The position numbers were made by a program, and so were the translations under genes. The notes under the pieces were generated by a model. That model ran no database searches. It was given only the letters and a program-made list of their open reading frames with translations, and was not told where the DNA came from. Below are positions 1 through 7,025 of a DNA stretch of 59,029 nt, piece after piece. Source of the DNA: Candidatus Poribacteria bacterium WGA-3G (GTDB lineage: Bacteria; Poribacteria; WGA-4E; WGA-3G); assembly GCA_000406005.1 (NCBI GenBank), contig ASZN01000033.1, forward strand, positions 1-59,029. The letters run 5' to 3'. Positions within the stretch are counted from its first letter, which is position 1. Each line of letters begins with the position of its first letter.

Positions 1-259
1 GTTTCAATTCCCTTCAAACGGGAAAGTGTATTCAGAGCCGACGAGGGATTCGAAAAGGTCGCGAACCGTTTAGTTTCAATTCCCTTCAAACGGGAAAGTG
101 TATTCAGAGAGCCAAAGACAAAGCATTTGTTGCCGAGGTCGGGAAAACGTTTCAATTCCCTTCAAACGGGAAAGTGTATTCAGAGTATGTCAACATCACC
201 GTTGGCATCCAAAGGGATATCGGTTTCAATTCCCTTCAAACGGGAAAGTGTATTCAGAG
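1..259 (-). CRISPR. CRISPR array, leader-proximal end (4 repeats, 3 spacers visible)
   Basis: Four identical 37-bp repeats lie at 1-37, 73-109, 149-185 and 223-259, with unique spacers of 35, 39 and 37 bp. On the plus strand the repeat begins GTTTCAATTCCC and ends GTATTCAGAG. Read on the minus strand it ends in ATTGAAAC, the usual 8-nt 5' handle of type I/III crRNAs, so transcription should run leftward. TTCCC and GGGAA inside the repeat can pair around a 7-nt loop, giving a Cas6-type hairpin. The array continues beyond the left edge; the repeat at 223-259 is next to the leader and should border the newest spacer. The spacer sources cannot be told from the window. Confidence 0.97.
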
Positions 260-500
260 AGACCCCAATTTGCACCCAGTCAGGCCGTGGTTCCAAAACG
301 CCAAAACCAAACGCGAGCTGCACGAGGCTTTTTTTACTTCAAAATTTACCCCAAAAATCCCGAAAACCCACGTGTGCATTGACCCAAACGCGATTTTTTA
401 GTAAAAACGGTTCGGAAGTTAGACACCACCAGCGTTCTTGGGCAATTTAAGAGGTATCCACACCCGATGACCGAATCGCGTTTGCTGCGTTCGTGCTGAT
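260..500 (-). promoter_or_regulatory. CRISPR leader
   Basis: This is the non-coding stretch between the array and cas1, rich in A and T runs. It lies upstream of the first repeat in the direction of transcription. With the promoter at 507-535 the predicted transcript would start near 500 and run about 240 nt before the first repeat. Short frames over this stretch and the array are chance readings. The stretch from 536 to cas1 holds nothing I recognise. Confidence 0.7.
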
Positions 501-506
501 ATATTA

Positions 507-535
507 AGTATACCCTAAATTCGCACGAATGTCAA
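507..535 (-). promoter_or_regulatory. Promoter of the CRISPR array
   Basis: On the minus strand there is an exact TTGACA (530-535), a 17-bp spacer and TATACT (507-512). This is a near-perfect sigma-70 promoter facing the array and agrees with the orientation given by the ATTGAAAC repeat end. Confidence 0.8.
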
Positions 536-677
536 ATTTTTTCGAGGCAGGACGATTTAAGCAAGTTTCAATATTAAATGGACGTTTTGATCTTCGGGTG
601 GGTTGGAAGGTTGGAAGGGGAAAGTCATGGAAGGGGAAGGATGGGCAGGGTGCCCATCCGGACGGCGGAAGTGTGTC

Positions 678-1670
678 TTAGGCACGGATGAGAAACGGTT
701 TATACGTCGGTTCTTCACCGGTAACGACGCGTGCGAGATGCCTGACTTGTAGTTCAATACAACGCATATAGGTCGTTTTCTCGTTGCGTGTCGGATGCTG
801 GAAGGTTTGTTGCATGCGTCCATAGTATCCGGTCAGGAATTTATCTAACGCTGCTTTGGTGAAGCGGATACCTTTGTCCGTCTGCTTGAAATCCTCGGGA
901 CGGACGCGATTGTTGTTGATGATAGAAAGCACATAGCCATCGACAATGATCTGTCGGAACTCCTCCATGAGGTCTGATGCCAATGCGGCGTGTCCGTGCT
1001 TGGGTTGGTGGAAATATCCACAGTATGGGTCTAAGCCGACGACATTTGTGAATGCATAAACATGGTTGTGTAGGAGCGTATAACCGAGTGAAAGCATGGC
1101 GTTGATCGGGTCGGGTGGTGGTCGGAACTGCCGAGTCGTGAAGCCCCAATCGTGTGCCAGAAATTGTCGGAACGCCTGATAATGCGCGGCGGCTCCCGTG
1201 CCTTCGTATCCGAGCAGCGATTCCAGGGTCTTGGCACGTTCAAGTTTTTCCAAAGTCTGACGCGCAGTACGCGTTGCCGATTCCACCTCCGCATTTTGGG
1301 TGCGTTGCCGTTGCGAAAACCGGATAGCGTTCGTTATTTTACCTCGGACGAAACATTTCGCTAATTCGAGGCACTGTGGCGGGTCTGCAGCAACTGCGTA
1401 TTGATGCTTGCGGATAAGTGTGTCCTTAGCGTAACACGGCTGGAGTTTTCCCTTGTATTTCCCGTGTGAAGAGAGGAAAGAGACGGGTATGTTTTTAGTA
1501 AGCAGGTATCCTATTGTTGGTGTTGTGATGTTTCCATTGCCGAAGATGACGACCTCATCGAGTTGCACAATCGGGACTTCCTGAAGCACGTCTCGCCCTT
1601 TTTTTATGATAACTCGGTTTCCAGATTTGTGGAGTGTTGCGCCTTGTTGTGTGATGTATAGAATTGCCAT
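678..1670 (-). CDS. cas1: CRISPR-associated endonuclease/integrase Cas1
   Basis: Cas1 is the metal-dependent integrase that, with Cas2, inserts new spacers at the leader end of the array. The 330-residue product has the usual length and the family layout: an N-terminal beta domain (GNGNITTPTIGYLL around 45-57) and an alpha-helical catalytic domain. Candidate metal ligands are E156 (LLGYEGTGA), H221 (GYFHQPKHGH) and D233/E236 (ASDLMEEFR). I start at the ATG at 1670 because AGGAGG lies 6 nt upstream; the frame stays open to 1757 but only through repeat-derived sequence. It is the last gene of the cas2-SWIM-RT-cas1 operon and is next to the array. It is a separate protein, not the RT-Cas1 fusion found in many other type III loci. 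Confidence 0.96.
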   Translation of the reverse strand: MAILYITQQGATLHKSGNRVIIKKGRDVLQEVPIVQLDEVVIFGNGNITTPTIGYLLTKNIPVSFLSSHGKYKGKLQPCYAKDTLIRKHQYAVAADPPQCLELAKCFVRGKITNAIRFSQRQRTQNAEVESATRTARQTLEKLERAKTLESLLGYEGTGAAAHYQAFRQFLAHDWGFTTRQFRPPPDPINAMLSLGYTLLHNHVYAFTNVVGLDPYCGYFHQPKHGHAALASDLMEEFRQIIVDGYVLSIINNNRVRPEDFKQTDKGIRFTKAALDKFLTGYYGRMQQTFQHPTRNEKTTYMRCIELQVRHLARVVTGEEPTYKPFLIRA

Positions 1671-1696
1671 TTTTTGCCTCCTATTGTAGATAGATT

Positions 1697-1776
1697 GGTT
1701 CGTAGTAGTGCGATTTATCGGACTGCTTCGCGGTGAGAACCGCTCAGAAACGGGCAATGAATTGCCCTACTACGAA
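1697..1776. repeat. REP-like hairpin doublet upstream of cas1
   Basis: An inverted pair of REP-like elements. The left one (about 1697-1720) is a reverse copy of the TGCGA-stem type with one changed base in its loop. The right one (1751-1776) is a forward GGGCAA-TGAA-TTGCCC stem-loop followed by TACTACGAAC. The two GTTCGTAGTAG/CTACTACGAAC ends face each other as in a REPIN. The pair lies inside the cas operon, just upstream of the cas1 ribosome-binding site. Confidence 0.75.
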
Positions 1777-1859
1777 CGGATATTTGTTAACGGAAACTGC
1801 CACAACGGGCAATGAATTGCCCTACTACGAACGGATATTTGTTAACGGAAACTGCCACA
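1750..1859. repeat. Perfect 55-bp tandem duplication containing a REP hairpin
   Basis: Bases 1750-1804 and 1805-1859 are identical. Each copy starts ACGGGCAATGAATTGCCC, continues with CTACTACGAAC and ends AACTGCCACA. The second copy stops 2 bp before the RT stop codon. Full identity points to a recent duplication. Confidence 0.92.
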
Positions 1860-1861
1860 GA

Positions 1862-3280
1862 CTAACAGTCTATGCTACACTTCGCCTTTTGCTGTGTGCC
1901 GTGTTGTTTTAAACGTTTGCCGAGTTGTGTCGCAATGTTCCTGCCGTTCTGGGTTGCGTGTTGTCCGGCGCGTTTGACTTGAACTGCGCCTTGCTTCAGG
2001 GTACGTTGGAGCTGATTTTGTAAGTTTTGTGCTCGGGATTCAGGGATGGGTTGATAACACCCATCGGTGTCGAAGATGTGCCCAAGGAATTCGATCCCCG
2101 TGTTGAAATCTACGATTTGCGTCTTTTTGGGATTCAATTCTAATTTGAGCGTCGCGAGTTGTTTTTGTGCATGTTGAAGTGCATGCCGTGCTCTGCCTTC
2201 ACTTCGGCAAAGGAGGAGCAGATCGTCGGCGTATCGGACCATTCGTATGCCTGCTCGATTCATCGCCTTGTCGAATGGATGTAGATAGATATTCGCCAAC
2301 AACGGTGAGAGGGGTGATCCTTGTATAATACCGATTTTCCGTGGGCGGCTCATTCGCTCTTTCACGATGCTTCCGACAGTCGGTGCGGCGAGTGCTGCTA
2401 CAACGAGGGGCGCGATGATGAGTAGCTGTTTAGTGGCAAGTGGCTTCCACAACCGTTTCGCATTGGCAAGGAGCAGGAGAAGTCCATCTCGTCCTAAGTT
2501 CGTCAGCATCTCCTTTCCTGTGTGCGCTAACGGCGCAGCGTGTGTCGCCATTTCGGGTTCGTCAACAGCCCATTCGTCTTCTATTAGTGTGTTTTGATAT
2601 TCGTTGTCGTGTCCATAATTAGGCGTACGGTGTAGGAGTTGGTTAATCACCTGCTCAACGCCTTCACCGAGGTGATGTACTGTGCTTTCGATATGCGTGC
2701 TCCATGTCGGAAGTTTAGGCGGTTGTAAAATGCCGCCCATATCTAACCACATCTGAATCAGCCGAATGATCAAAGGTTCTTTCAGCGATGCTCGAAGGAA
2801 ACGCATCAGGAGGAGCGTATCCATCCTGTCGAAGAAGTTCTCAATATCGGCATGGACGACCCATTCGTAACCTTCTGCCCGGATAGCGGTAACTTCTGCG
2901 ATGGCGTGTGGCACGCCGCGATTGGGACGATAGCCGAAACTGCACTCCAGAAATTTGGCTTCGTAGATCGGTGAGATCAGATCGCAAACTGCACGTTGAA
3001 CAATCCGATCTTTCAGTGCCAGCACAGAGAGTTCACGGGTGCTGCCGTTTGCTTTTTTCATTCTGAACTTCTGAACCGGAAGCGGGTAATAGCGTTCTTC
3101 CGCAATTTCACGTGAGAGTTGACGGAGATGTTTCGTAAGGTTTGTTTCAAATTGTTGGATGGTAACGCCGTCGCTGCCGGGGCCACCTTTGTTGGCACGA
3201 ACTTTTCGCCATGCGGCGTGTAATGTTTCAGGGTGACAGAGTTGGGTTGAAAGTGAATTATTGAGAGTATAATCAAGCAT
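1862..3280 (-). CDS. CRISPR-associated reverse transcriptase (group II intron-like) with large insertion
   Basis: A free-standing reverse transcriptase, presumably copying RNA into DNA for spacer capture by the neighbouring Cas1 and Cas2. From the ATG at 3280 (GGAG 7 nt upstream) the product has 472 residues; a GTG at 3403 is a weaker alternative. Visible RT blocks are the N-terminal KGGPGSDGVT (31-40), RT3 HADIENFFD (143-151, D145), RT4 QGSPLSPLLANIYLH (320-334) and RT5 YADD (350-353). Between RT3 and RT4, about 125 residues (187-312) replace the usual short linker and include a hydrophobic run (LLIIAPLVVAALAAP, 286-300). There is no intron maturase or endonuclease domain, and no Cas1 or Cas6 domain is fused. 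The gene sits between a SWIM protein and cas1. Confidence 0.92.
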   Translation of the reverse strand: MLDYTLNNSLSTQLCHPETLHAAWRKVRANKGGPGSDGVTIQQFETNLTKHLRQLSREIAEERYYPLPVQKFRMKKANGSTRELSVLALKDRIVQRAVCDLISPIYEAKFLECSFGYRPNRGVPHAIAEVTAIRAEGYEWVVHADIENFFDRMDTLLLMRFLRASLKEPLIIRLIQMWLDMGGILQPPKLPTWSTHIESTVHHLGEGVEQVINQLLHRTPNYGHDNEYQNTLIEDEWAVDEPEMATHAAPLAHTGKEMLTNLGRDGLLLLLANAKRLWKPLATKQLLIIAPLVVAALAAPTVGSIVKERMSRPRKIGIIQGSPLSPLLANIYLHPFDKAMNRAGIRMVRYADDLLLLCRSEGRARHALQHAQKQLATLKLELNPKKTQIVDFNTGIEFLGHIFDTDGCYQPIPESRAQNLQNQLQRTLKQGAVQVKRAGQHATQNGRNIATQLGKRLKQHGTQQKAKCSIDC

Positions 3281-3487
3281 AGAGAATCTCCTTTTTGTTT
3301 CTACACGCGCTGATGCTGCGCCTTGTTGAAGACCGAGGAATGGCATTGTGTTAATTGGGAAAAATGAGTGGACATTGAGCAGACGATTATATAGAGTCTG
3401 CACCCATTGAAAAGGAGAGTGGAAAATTTACAATTATTTTTAATGTGTTAGCAGCGCGGGCACAGGTCGCGGGAAATGGCACGGGTG

Positions 3488-4915
3488 TTACGGCATCGAA
3501 CGGTTCGTGAAAAGTGGCGATTCGAGCATTTCAAGGAGCGTCCGTTTGCGGCGGTGTCGTTCTCGGAGGACTTTTAGATAAGCCTTCCACTCACTGTCCT
3601 GCTCAAGGTACTGATAGAGTTTCTGTGCTTCGGTCAGGTAGTGCTGAACCGTCTTATAATCCGTGCGTTTCCGTGAAGTCAACACCTGTTCGATCAGTCC
3701 TTGATAGAGCATAATAGCGGTTTCCGGGCGGTGCCCTTCTACTAACGTAAGGATTTGCTCAGTAAAATTCGGGATACGCTTCGCAAGTGGATTTTTGAGG
3801 ATATCCCAGTATTCCTCAATCGTTAGTGCGAATTCTTCGAGTGCCTCCCATACCGTATCCTCATCCTGACGTTCCAAAAGAAGATTGATAAAAGCAGCGG
3901 CAGCCTCTTCGCGTCGAGCGAGTCGGAAGGCTGCCGCGATCTGTTCACTGTTAAGATAGAGGTAGAGTAAGAGTTGAACGTGTGTCTGCCGATAGCGACT
4001 TTCATCGAGGCGTTGTTCAATTGTCATTTCGAGGTCGGTTGTGTCTTGTGTGGTACCCAGCTGCTTGAGAAGGTCGATGAGGTGTGGTGTGAAAGCGACT
4101 TCCGCCTCGAAGCTGAGTCCCAATAGCGGTTGGTGGTATTCACGAAGCGCGGTCGGCTCCTGTAACGTGTCGGCGATCTGGCCGAACTGCGTTGTGCATG
4201 TCCGCACGAATCGTGGCAATTCGGAGCTTTGAAGTGTATCTTCGTAACGGACAATAGATTGGTGTATCAAGGCATAGAGGATAGACAACGCGAATTCCGT
4301 TGCGCCGGCTTGTGCCAGCGATTCAGCATGTCGGACGAGTTCTGTCAGCTGCGCTATGACCTTCTGGAGTTGATGCTGTTCGAGAAATCCGTCCCCGAAA
4401 AGGCGATCAATCTGTTCGCGGTAGACAGTGGTTGTCGCAGATGCGACGGCAGTGGATGCTGATGCTGTAGACCTGTCTCCGAATGTGGACTCTTCTACGC
4501 CATCTGTGTATGTTTTCAGGATCGGAACCAACGTGGGTTCGCGTTTGAGGAGTTCGGAAATAATGTCTAAAAGGGTTGCCCTCGGTTTCTCAGCGATCGC
4601 GGTCAGTATGGGTTCTACGGAACGGATCTCGTCTATTTCATGAACGTAGGTGAGTAGCAGTGCAACGATGTGTTTACAGTCGCCACCCCAATCGTAGGGA
4701 CAGGAGCACGCCGCGTCGGCGATACCTGTGGGTGTCAATTCCACAGAGACGCGATAGGGAGTGGCTTCTGAGCCTTGGCAGGTTGCGGAGAGCGTCGAGT
4801 CGTGAAATATGGCGTTTTCGATCGCTTCCTCGTAGAAATAGTCCTCACCGCGTGCAAAGACTTTCTTTGTGCATCGTTCTTGAATCTGTTCCTCGGTAAT
4901 GTTCGGATATTGCAT
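3488..4915 (-). CDS. SWIM zinc-finger protein in the CRISPR adaptation operon
   Basis: The product has 475 residues. Residues 70-82 carry a SWIM zinc finger (C70-x-C72-x7-C80-x-H82, CSCPYDWGGDCKH), a fold known to bind DNA or proteins. The preceding part (TEEQIQERCTKKVFARGEDY) is typical of the N-terminus of bacterial SWIM proteins. The remaining ~390 residues look mostly helical and repeat-like (for example LLERQDEDTVWEALEEF); I see no catalytic motif. The ATG at 4915 follows the cas2 stop (4917-4919) after one base, so translation is probably coupled; a TTG at 4927 is a less likely start. A stable place between cas2 and the RT suggests a role in adaptation, but that is inference. Confidence 0.85.
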   Translation of the reverse strand: MQYPNITEEQIQERCTKKVFARGEDYFYEEAIENAIFHDSTLSATCQGSEATPYRVSVELTPTGIADAACSCPYDWGGDCKHIVALLLTYVHEIDEIRSVEPILTAIAEKPRATLLDIISELLKREPTLVPILKTYTDGVEESTFGDRSTASASTAVASATTTVYREQIDRLFGDGFLEQHQLQKVIAQLTELVRHAESLAQAGATEFALSILYALIHQSIVRYEDTLQSSELPRFVRTCTTQFGQIADTLQEPTALREYHQPLLGLSFEAEVAFTPHLIDLLKQLGTTQDTTDLEMTIEQRLDESRYRQTHVQLLLYLYLNSEQIAAAFRLARREEAAAAFINLLLERQDEDTVWEALEEFALTIEEYWDILKNPLAKRIPNFTEQILTLVEGHRPETAIMLYQGLIEQVLTSRKRTDYKTVQHYLTEAQKLYQYLEQDSEWKAYLKVLRERHRRKRTLLEMLESPLFTNRSMP

Positions 4916-4916
4916 A

Positions 4917-5192
4917 CTAAACCACAATCGTTTCGGGTGCTGTCGTTACGTCTCCGACAGCGGGGACTTCAATCCGTCCGACACAGGCGCGACATAGGCT
5001 GTAGTACCGAACGGCATCCTCGTCGGGATTGATGACGTTGTTAACGGCTTGTTTCATCTGCTCGAATTGGGATCGGGTGAGATGTGCTTCAAAGACACTA
5101 TATTGGACGCGACTCCCGAACCCTTTGAGTACTTTCGCGAGTTGGTTGCGTCTCTGGTTGTCTGGAATATCGTAAGAGATGACATAGAACAC
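4917..5192 (-). CDS. cas2: CRISPR-associated protein Cas2
   Basis: A 91-residue protein of standard Cas2 length with the N-terminal beta strand and conserved acid (MFYVISYDIPDNQRR, D8), followed by RVQYSVFEAHLT. Cas2 dimers bridge two Cas1 dimers in the spacer-integration complex. The start is a GTG with GGAGGT 7 nt upstream. It is the first gene of the adaptation operon and has its own promoter (5216-5245). Confidence 0.95.
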   Translation of the reverse strand: MFYVISYDIPDNQRRNQLAKVLKGFGSRVQYSVFEAHLTRSQFEQMKQAVNNVINPDEDAVRYYSLCRACVGRIEVPAVGDVTTAPETIVV

Positions 5193-5303
5193 CGAATTGA
5201 CCTCCCTCGCTTTTTAGGATACCAGTTCTGTTGTTAGTTTGTCAAGAAAAAATCCTTTGAAAATAGGTTTCGGATGTAGTATTATGTCCATTATAACAGT
5301 ATG
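5193..5303. promoter_or_regulatory. cas2 operon promoter region
   Basis: On the minus strand TTGACA (5240-5245) and TATCCT (5216-5221) are separated by 18 bp, which places a start point near 5210, about 20 nt before the GTG of cas2. The adaptation genes therefore seem to be transcribed separately from the effector operon. Bases 5250-5303 hold nothing further that I recognise. Confidence 0.65.
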
Positions 5304-5614
5304 GTTCGTAGTAGTGCGATTCATCGCACGTCATCAGAGTTGATATTCTAACACATAGCACGGTTCGTAGTAGTGCGATTCATCGCACGTCCACAAGTCG
5401 AAACGGGCAATGAATTGCCCTACTACAAACGGGCTTATCGTTAATTTTAGACTGTTTGTAGTCATATCTCATGTTATTTGATTATTAGGTTAGGTTCGTA
5501 GTAGTGCGATTCATCGCACGTCCACAAGTCAAAACGGGCAATAATGCACTTCGCATTTGGGGTTTTTGCTGGGGTGTTTCTTCAAGTACGCCGCCAAATT
5601 GCCCTACTACCAAC
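5304..5614. repeat. REP-like hairpin cluster upstream of the RAYT gene
   Basis: Three reverse copies of the type-B element (GTTCGTAGTAGTGCGATTCA then TCGCA) lie at 5304-5329, 5363-5388 and 5494-5519. The second is paired with a forward type-A element at 5404-5430 (GGGCAATGAATTGCCC, then TACTACAAAC). The third is paired with a type-A element (about 5534-5614) whose loop is split by about 55 bp of extra sequence. Type B always points left and type A always right, giving REPIN-like doublets. Confidence 0.85.
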
Positions 5615-5652
5615 GAGGTTCCCTACTCGTGTAATTCATCGCGGAGATAAAC

Positions 5653-6255
5653 ATGTATAATTATCGTAAACAAACGCCTGAAGAGAAAGCTGAAATCCTG
5701 AATCAGCGACGGACGAGGCGTTTACCATTGCATGAACCACCTCACTTCCATCTCGCCAAAGGTTGGTTCCTGATTACCGCGGCGACTTACGAACACAAAC
5801 AATATTTCCATACCGACAAAGAGCGAGAATGGCTCCTTGGAGAACTAAAAAAAGAACTTCAAATCGTTAAGATCCCTATGAGCAGTTGGGTTGTGTTGCC
5901 AAATCATTATCATCTATTAGTTCAATGTCATCCCCTTTCGGTTATCAGCCGTCCTTTACGCAAGGTTCATGCCCGTACAGCACGTGAACTAAATCGGCGC
6001 GCTGGACTGACAGGACGAAAAATTTGGCATCTTTTTAGTGACCGACAGATTCGTAATGAGCGACATTACTATACCACGCTGAACTACATCCACTACAATC
6101 CTACAAAGCATGATTACGTCCGAAAACCGTCGGATTGGGAGTGTTCAAGCTTTCATTGGTATGAAAAACATTTTGGCATTGAATGGCTGCGGGATCTTTG
6201 GCGAACTTATCCTATTCGTGATTATGGCAAAGGCTGGGATTGGTTAAGTGAGTAA
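5653..6255 (+). CDS. REP-associated tyrosine transposase (RAYT, Y1 HUH family)
   Basis: A 200-residue single-strand DNA transposase related to IS200/IS605 TnpA. It has the HUH metal site (VLPNHYHLLVQ, H85-x-H87) and the C-terminal helix with the likely nucleophile (NYIHYNPTKH, Tyr145; Tyr148 is nearby). RAYTs recognise and move REP palindromes rather than full insertion sequences. REP-like hairpins with shared ends flank this gene on both sides, which fits. The start ATG has GGAG about 7 nt upstream. The gene is intact and is read opposite to the cas genes around it. Confidence 0.9.
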   Translation: MYNYRKQTPEEKAEILNQRRTRRLPLHEPPHFHLAKGWFLITAATYEHKQYFHTDKEREWLLGELKKELQIVKIPMSSWVVLPNHYHLLVQCHPLSVISRPLRKVHARTARELNRRAGLTGRKIWHLFSDRQIRNERHYYTTLNYIHYNPTKHDYVRKPSDWECSSFHWYEKHFGIEWLRDLWRTYPIRDYGKGWDWLSE

Positions 6256-6321
6256 GTGTGTGAGCAAACAATAATAGTAAAGTTTACAATTAGGTACGTA
6301 CTCGTTTTTTAACAGAAGGAC

Positions 6322-6760
6322 GTTCGTAGTAGTGCGATTCATCGCACGTCGTGTAAGTATAAAAAATGCTGTTTGTAGTGGTGTTATTTATCGCACCTTG
6401 TGCTAAAGCGTGCCAGGGTATTTTCTCTTAAAACGTAAGAACGGGCAATGAATTGCCCTACTACGAACAGGAATACTTTTGAAACGGGCAATGAATTGCC
6501 CTACTACGAACCAAGATACTTTCCGATGTGGAACGGGCAATGAATGGTTTCCCTACTACGAACCAAGATACTTTCCGATGCGGAACGGGCAATGAATTGC
6601 CCTACTACGAACCAAGATATTTTTCGATGCGGAACGGGCAATGAATTGCCCTACTACGAACCAGGACTTTTCGATGTGGAACGGGCAATGAATGGTTTCC
6701 CTACTACGAACCAAGATATTTTTCGATACGGAACGGGCAATGAATTGCCCTACTACGAAC
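6322..6760. repeat. REP-like hairpin cluster downstream of RAYT, including a 7-copy tandem array
   Basis: A type-B reverse element (6322-6347) and a decayed one (about 6371-6397) are followed by seven forward type-A units starting at 6441, 6484, 6533, 6585, 6634, 6681 and 6733. Unit spacing is 43-52 bp, with a shared linker such as CCAAGATACTTTCCGATGCG. Units 3 and 6 have TGAATGGTTTCCC in place of TGAATTGCCC, which breaks the stem. The open frames across this array are repeat readings, not genes. Confidence 0.88.
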
Positions 6761-6811
6761 CAAGATACCTTTAACAACCATTCTTTAAATATTTACAGGG
6801 TCAAATTGATT

Positions 6812-7015
6812 ATGCCTGAATTCATCAGTTCTCCAATATTTTTGATAATTGCAGCGATACTCGCCGTTCTTCTTTTGATTGCTATTGTGAAGGGCGCGAT
6901 CCGTCTCTTCATCTGGCTCGCTGTTATTGCCGTGATTCTTATCGGGATCGGTATTGTGACACAAGAGGACCTGCGCGATTGGTTTGAGAATCTCCTCAAG
7001 ACGGTAACGGGATAG
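6812..7015 (+). CDS. Small two-helix membrane protein
   Basis: A 67-residue protein starting MPEFISSPIFLIIAAILAVL. Two hydrophobic helices (about 7-26 and 31-50) are separated by a short basic loop (KGAIR) and followed by an acidic-amphipathic tail (TQEDLRDWFENLLKTV). I start at the ATG at 6812; the frame is open further upstream, but only through REP repeats. The gene is convergent with cas6, 10 bp away, and lies inside the CRISPR locus. Its function is unknown. It may be a chance neighbour that came with the REP/RAYT island, or a small membrane accessory of the type III system; the sequence does not decide. Confidence 0.6.
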   Translation: MPEFISSPIFLIIAAILAVLLLIAIVKGAIRLFIWLAVIAVILIGIGIVTQEDLRDWFENLLKTVTG

Positions 7016-7025
7016 ATGTTGCGAC

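Noticed and set aside
98..450. Overlapping short plus-strand open frames over the array
   Set aside because: They read through CRISPR repeats, spacers and leader; no ribosome-binding sites or protein-like sequence.
1862..3280. A group II intron with its RT
   Set aside because: No maturase or endonuclease domain follows, no intron RNA domains are visible, and the gene fits inside the cas operon.
6544..6777. Repetitive short frames on both strands
   Set aside because: They are translations of the tandem REP-like units (repeated CPTTNQD-type peptides), not genes.
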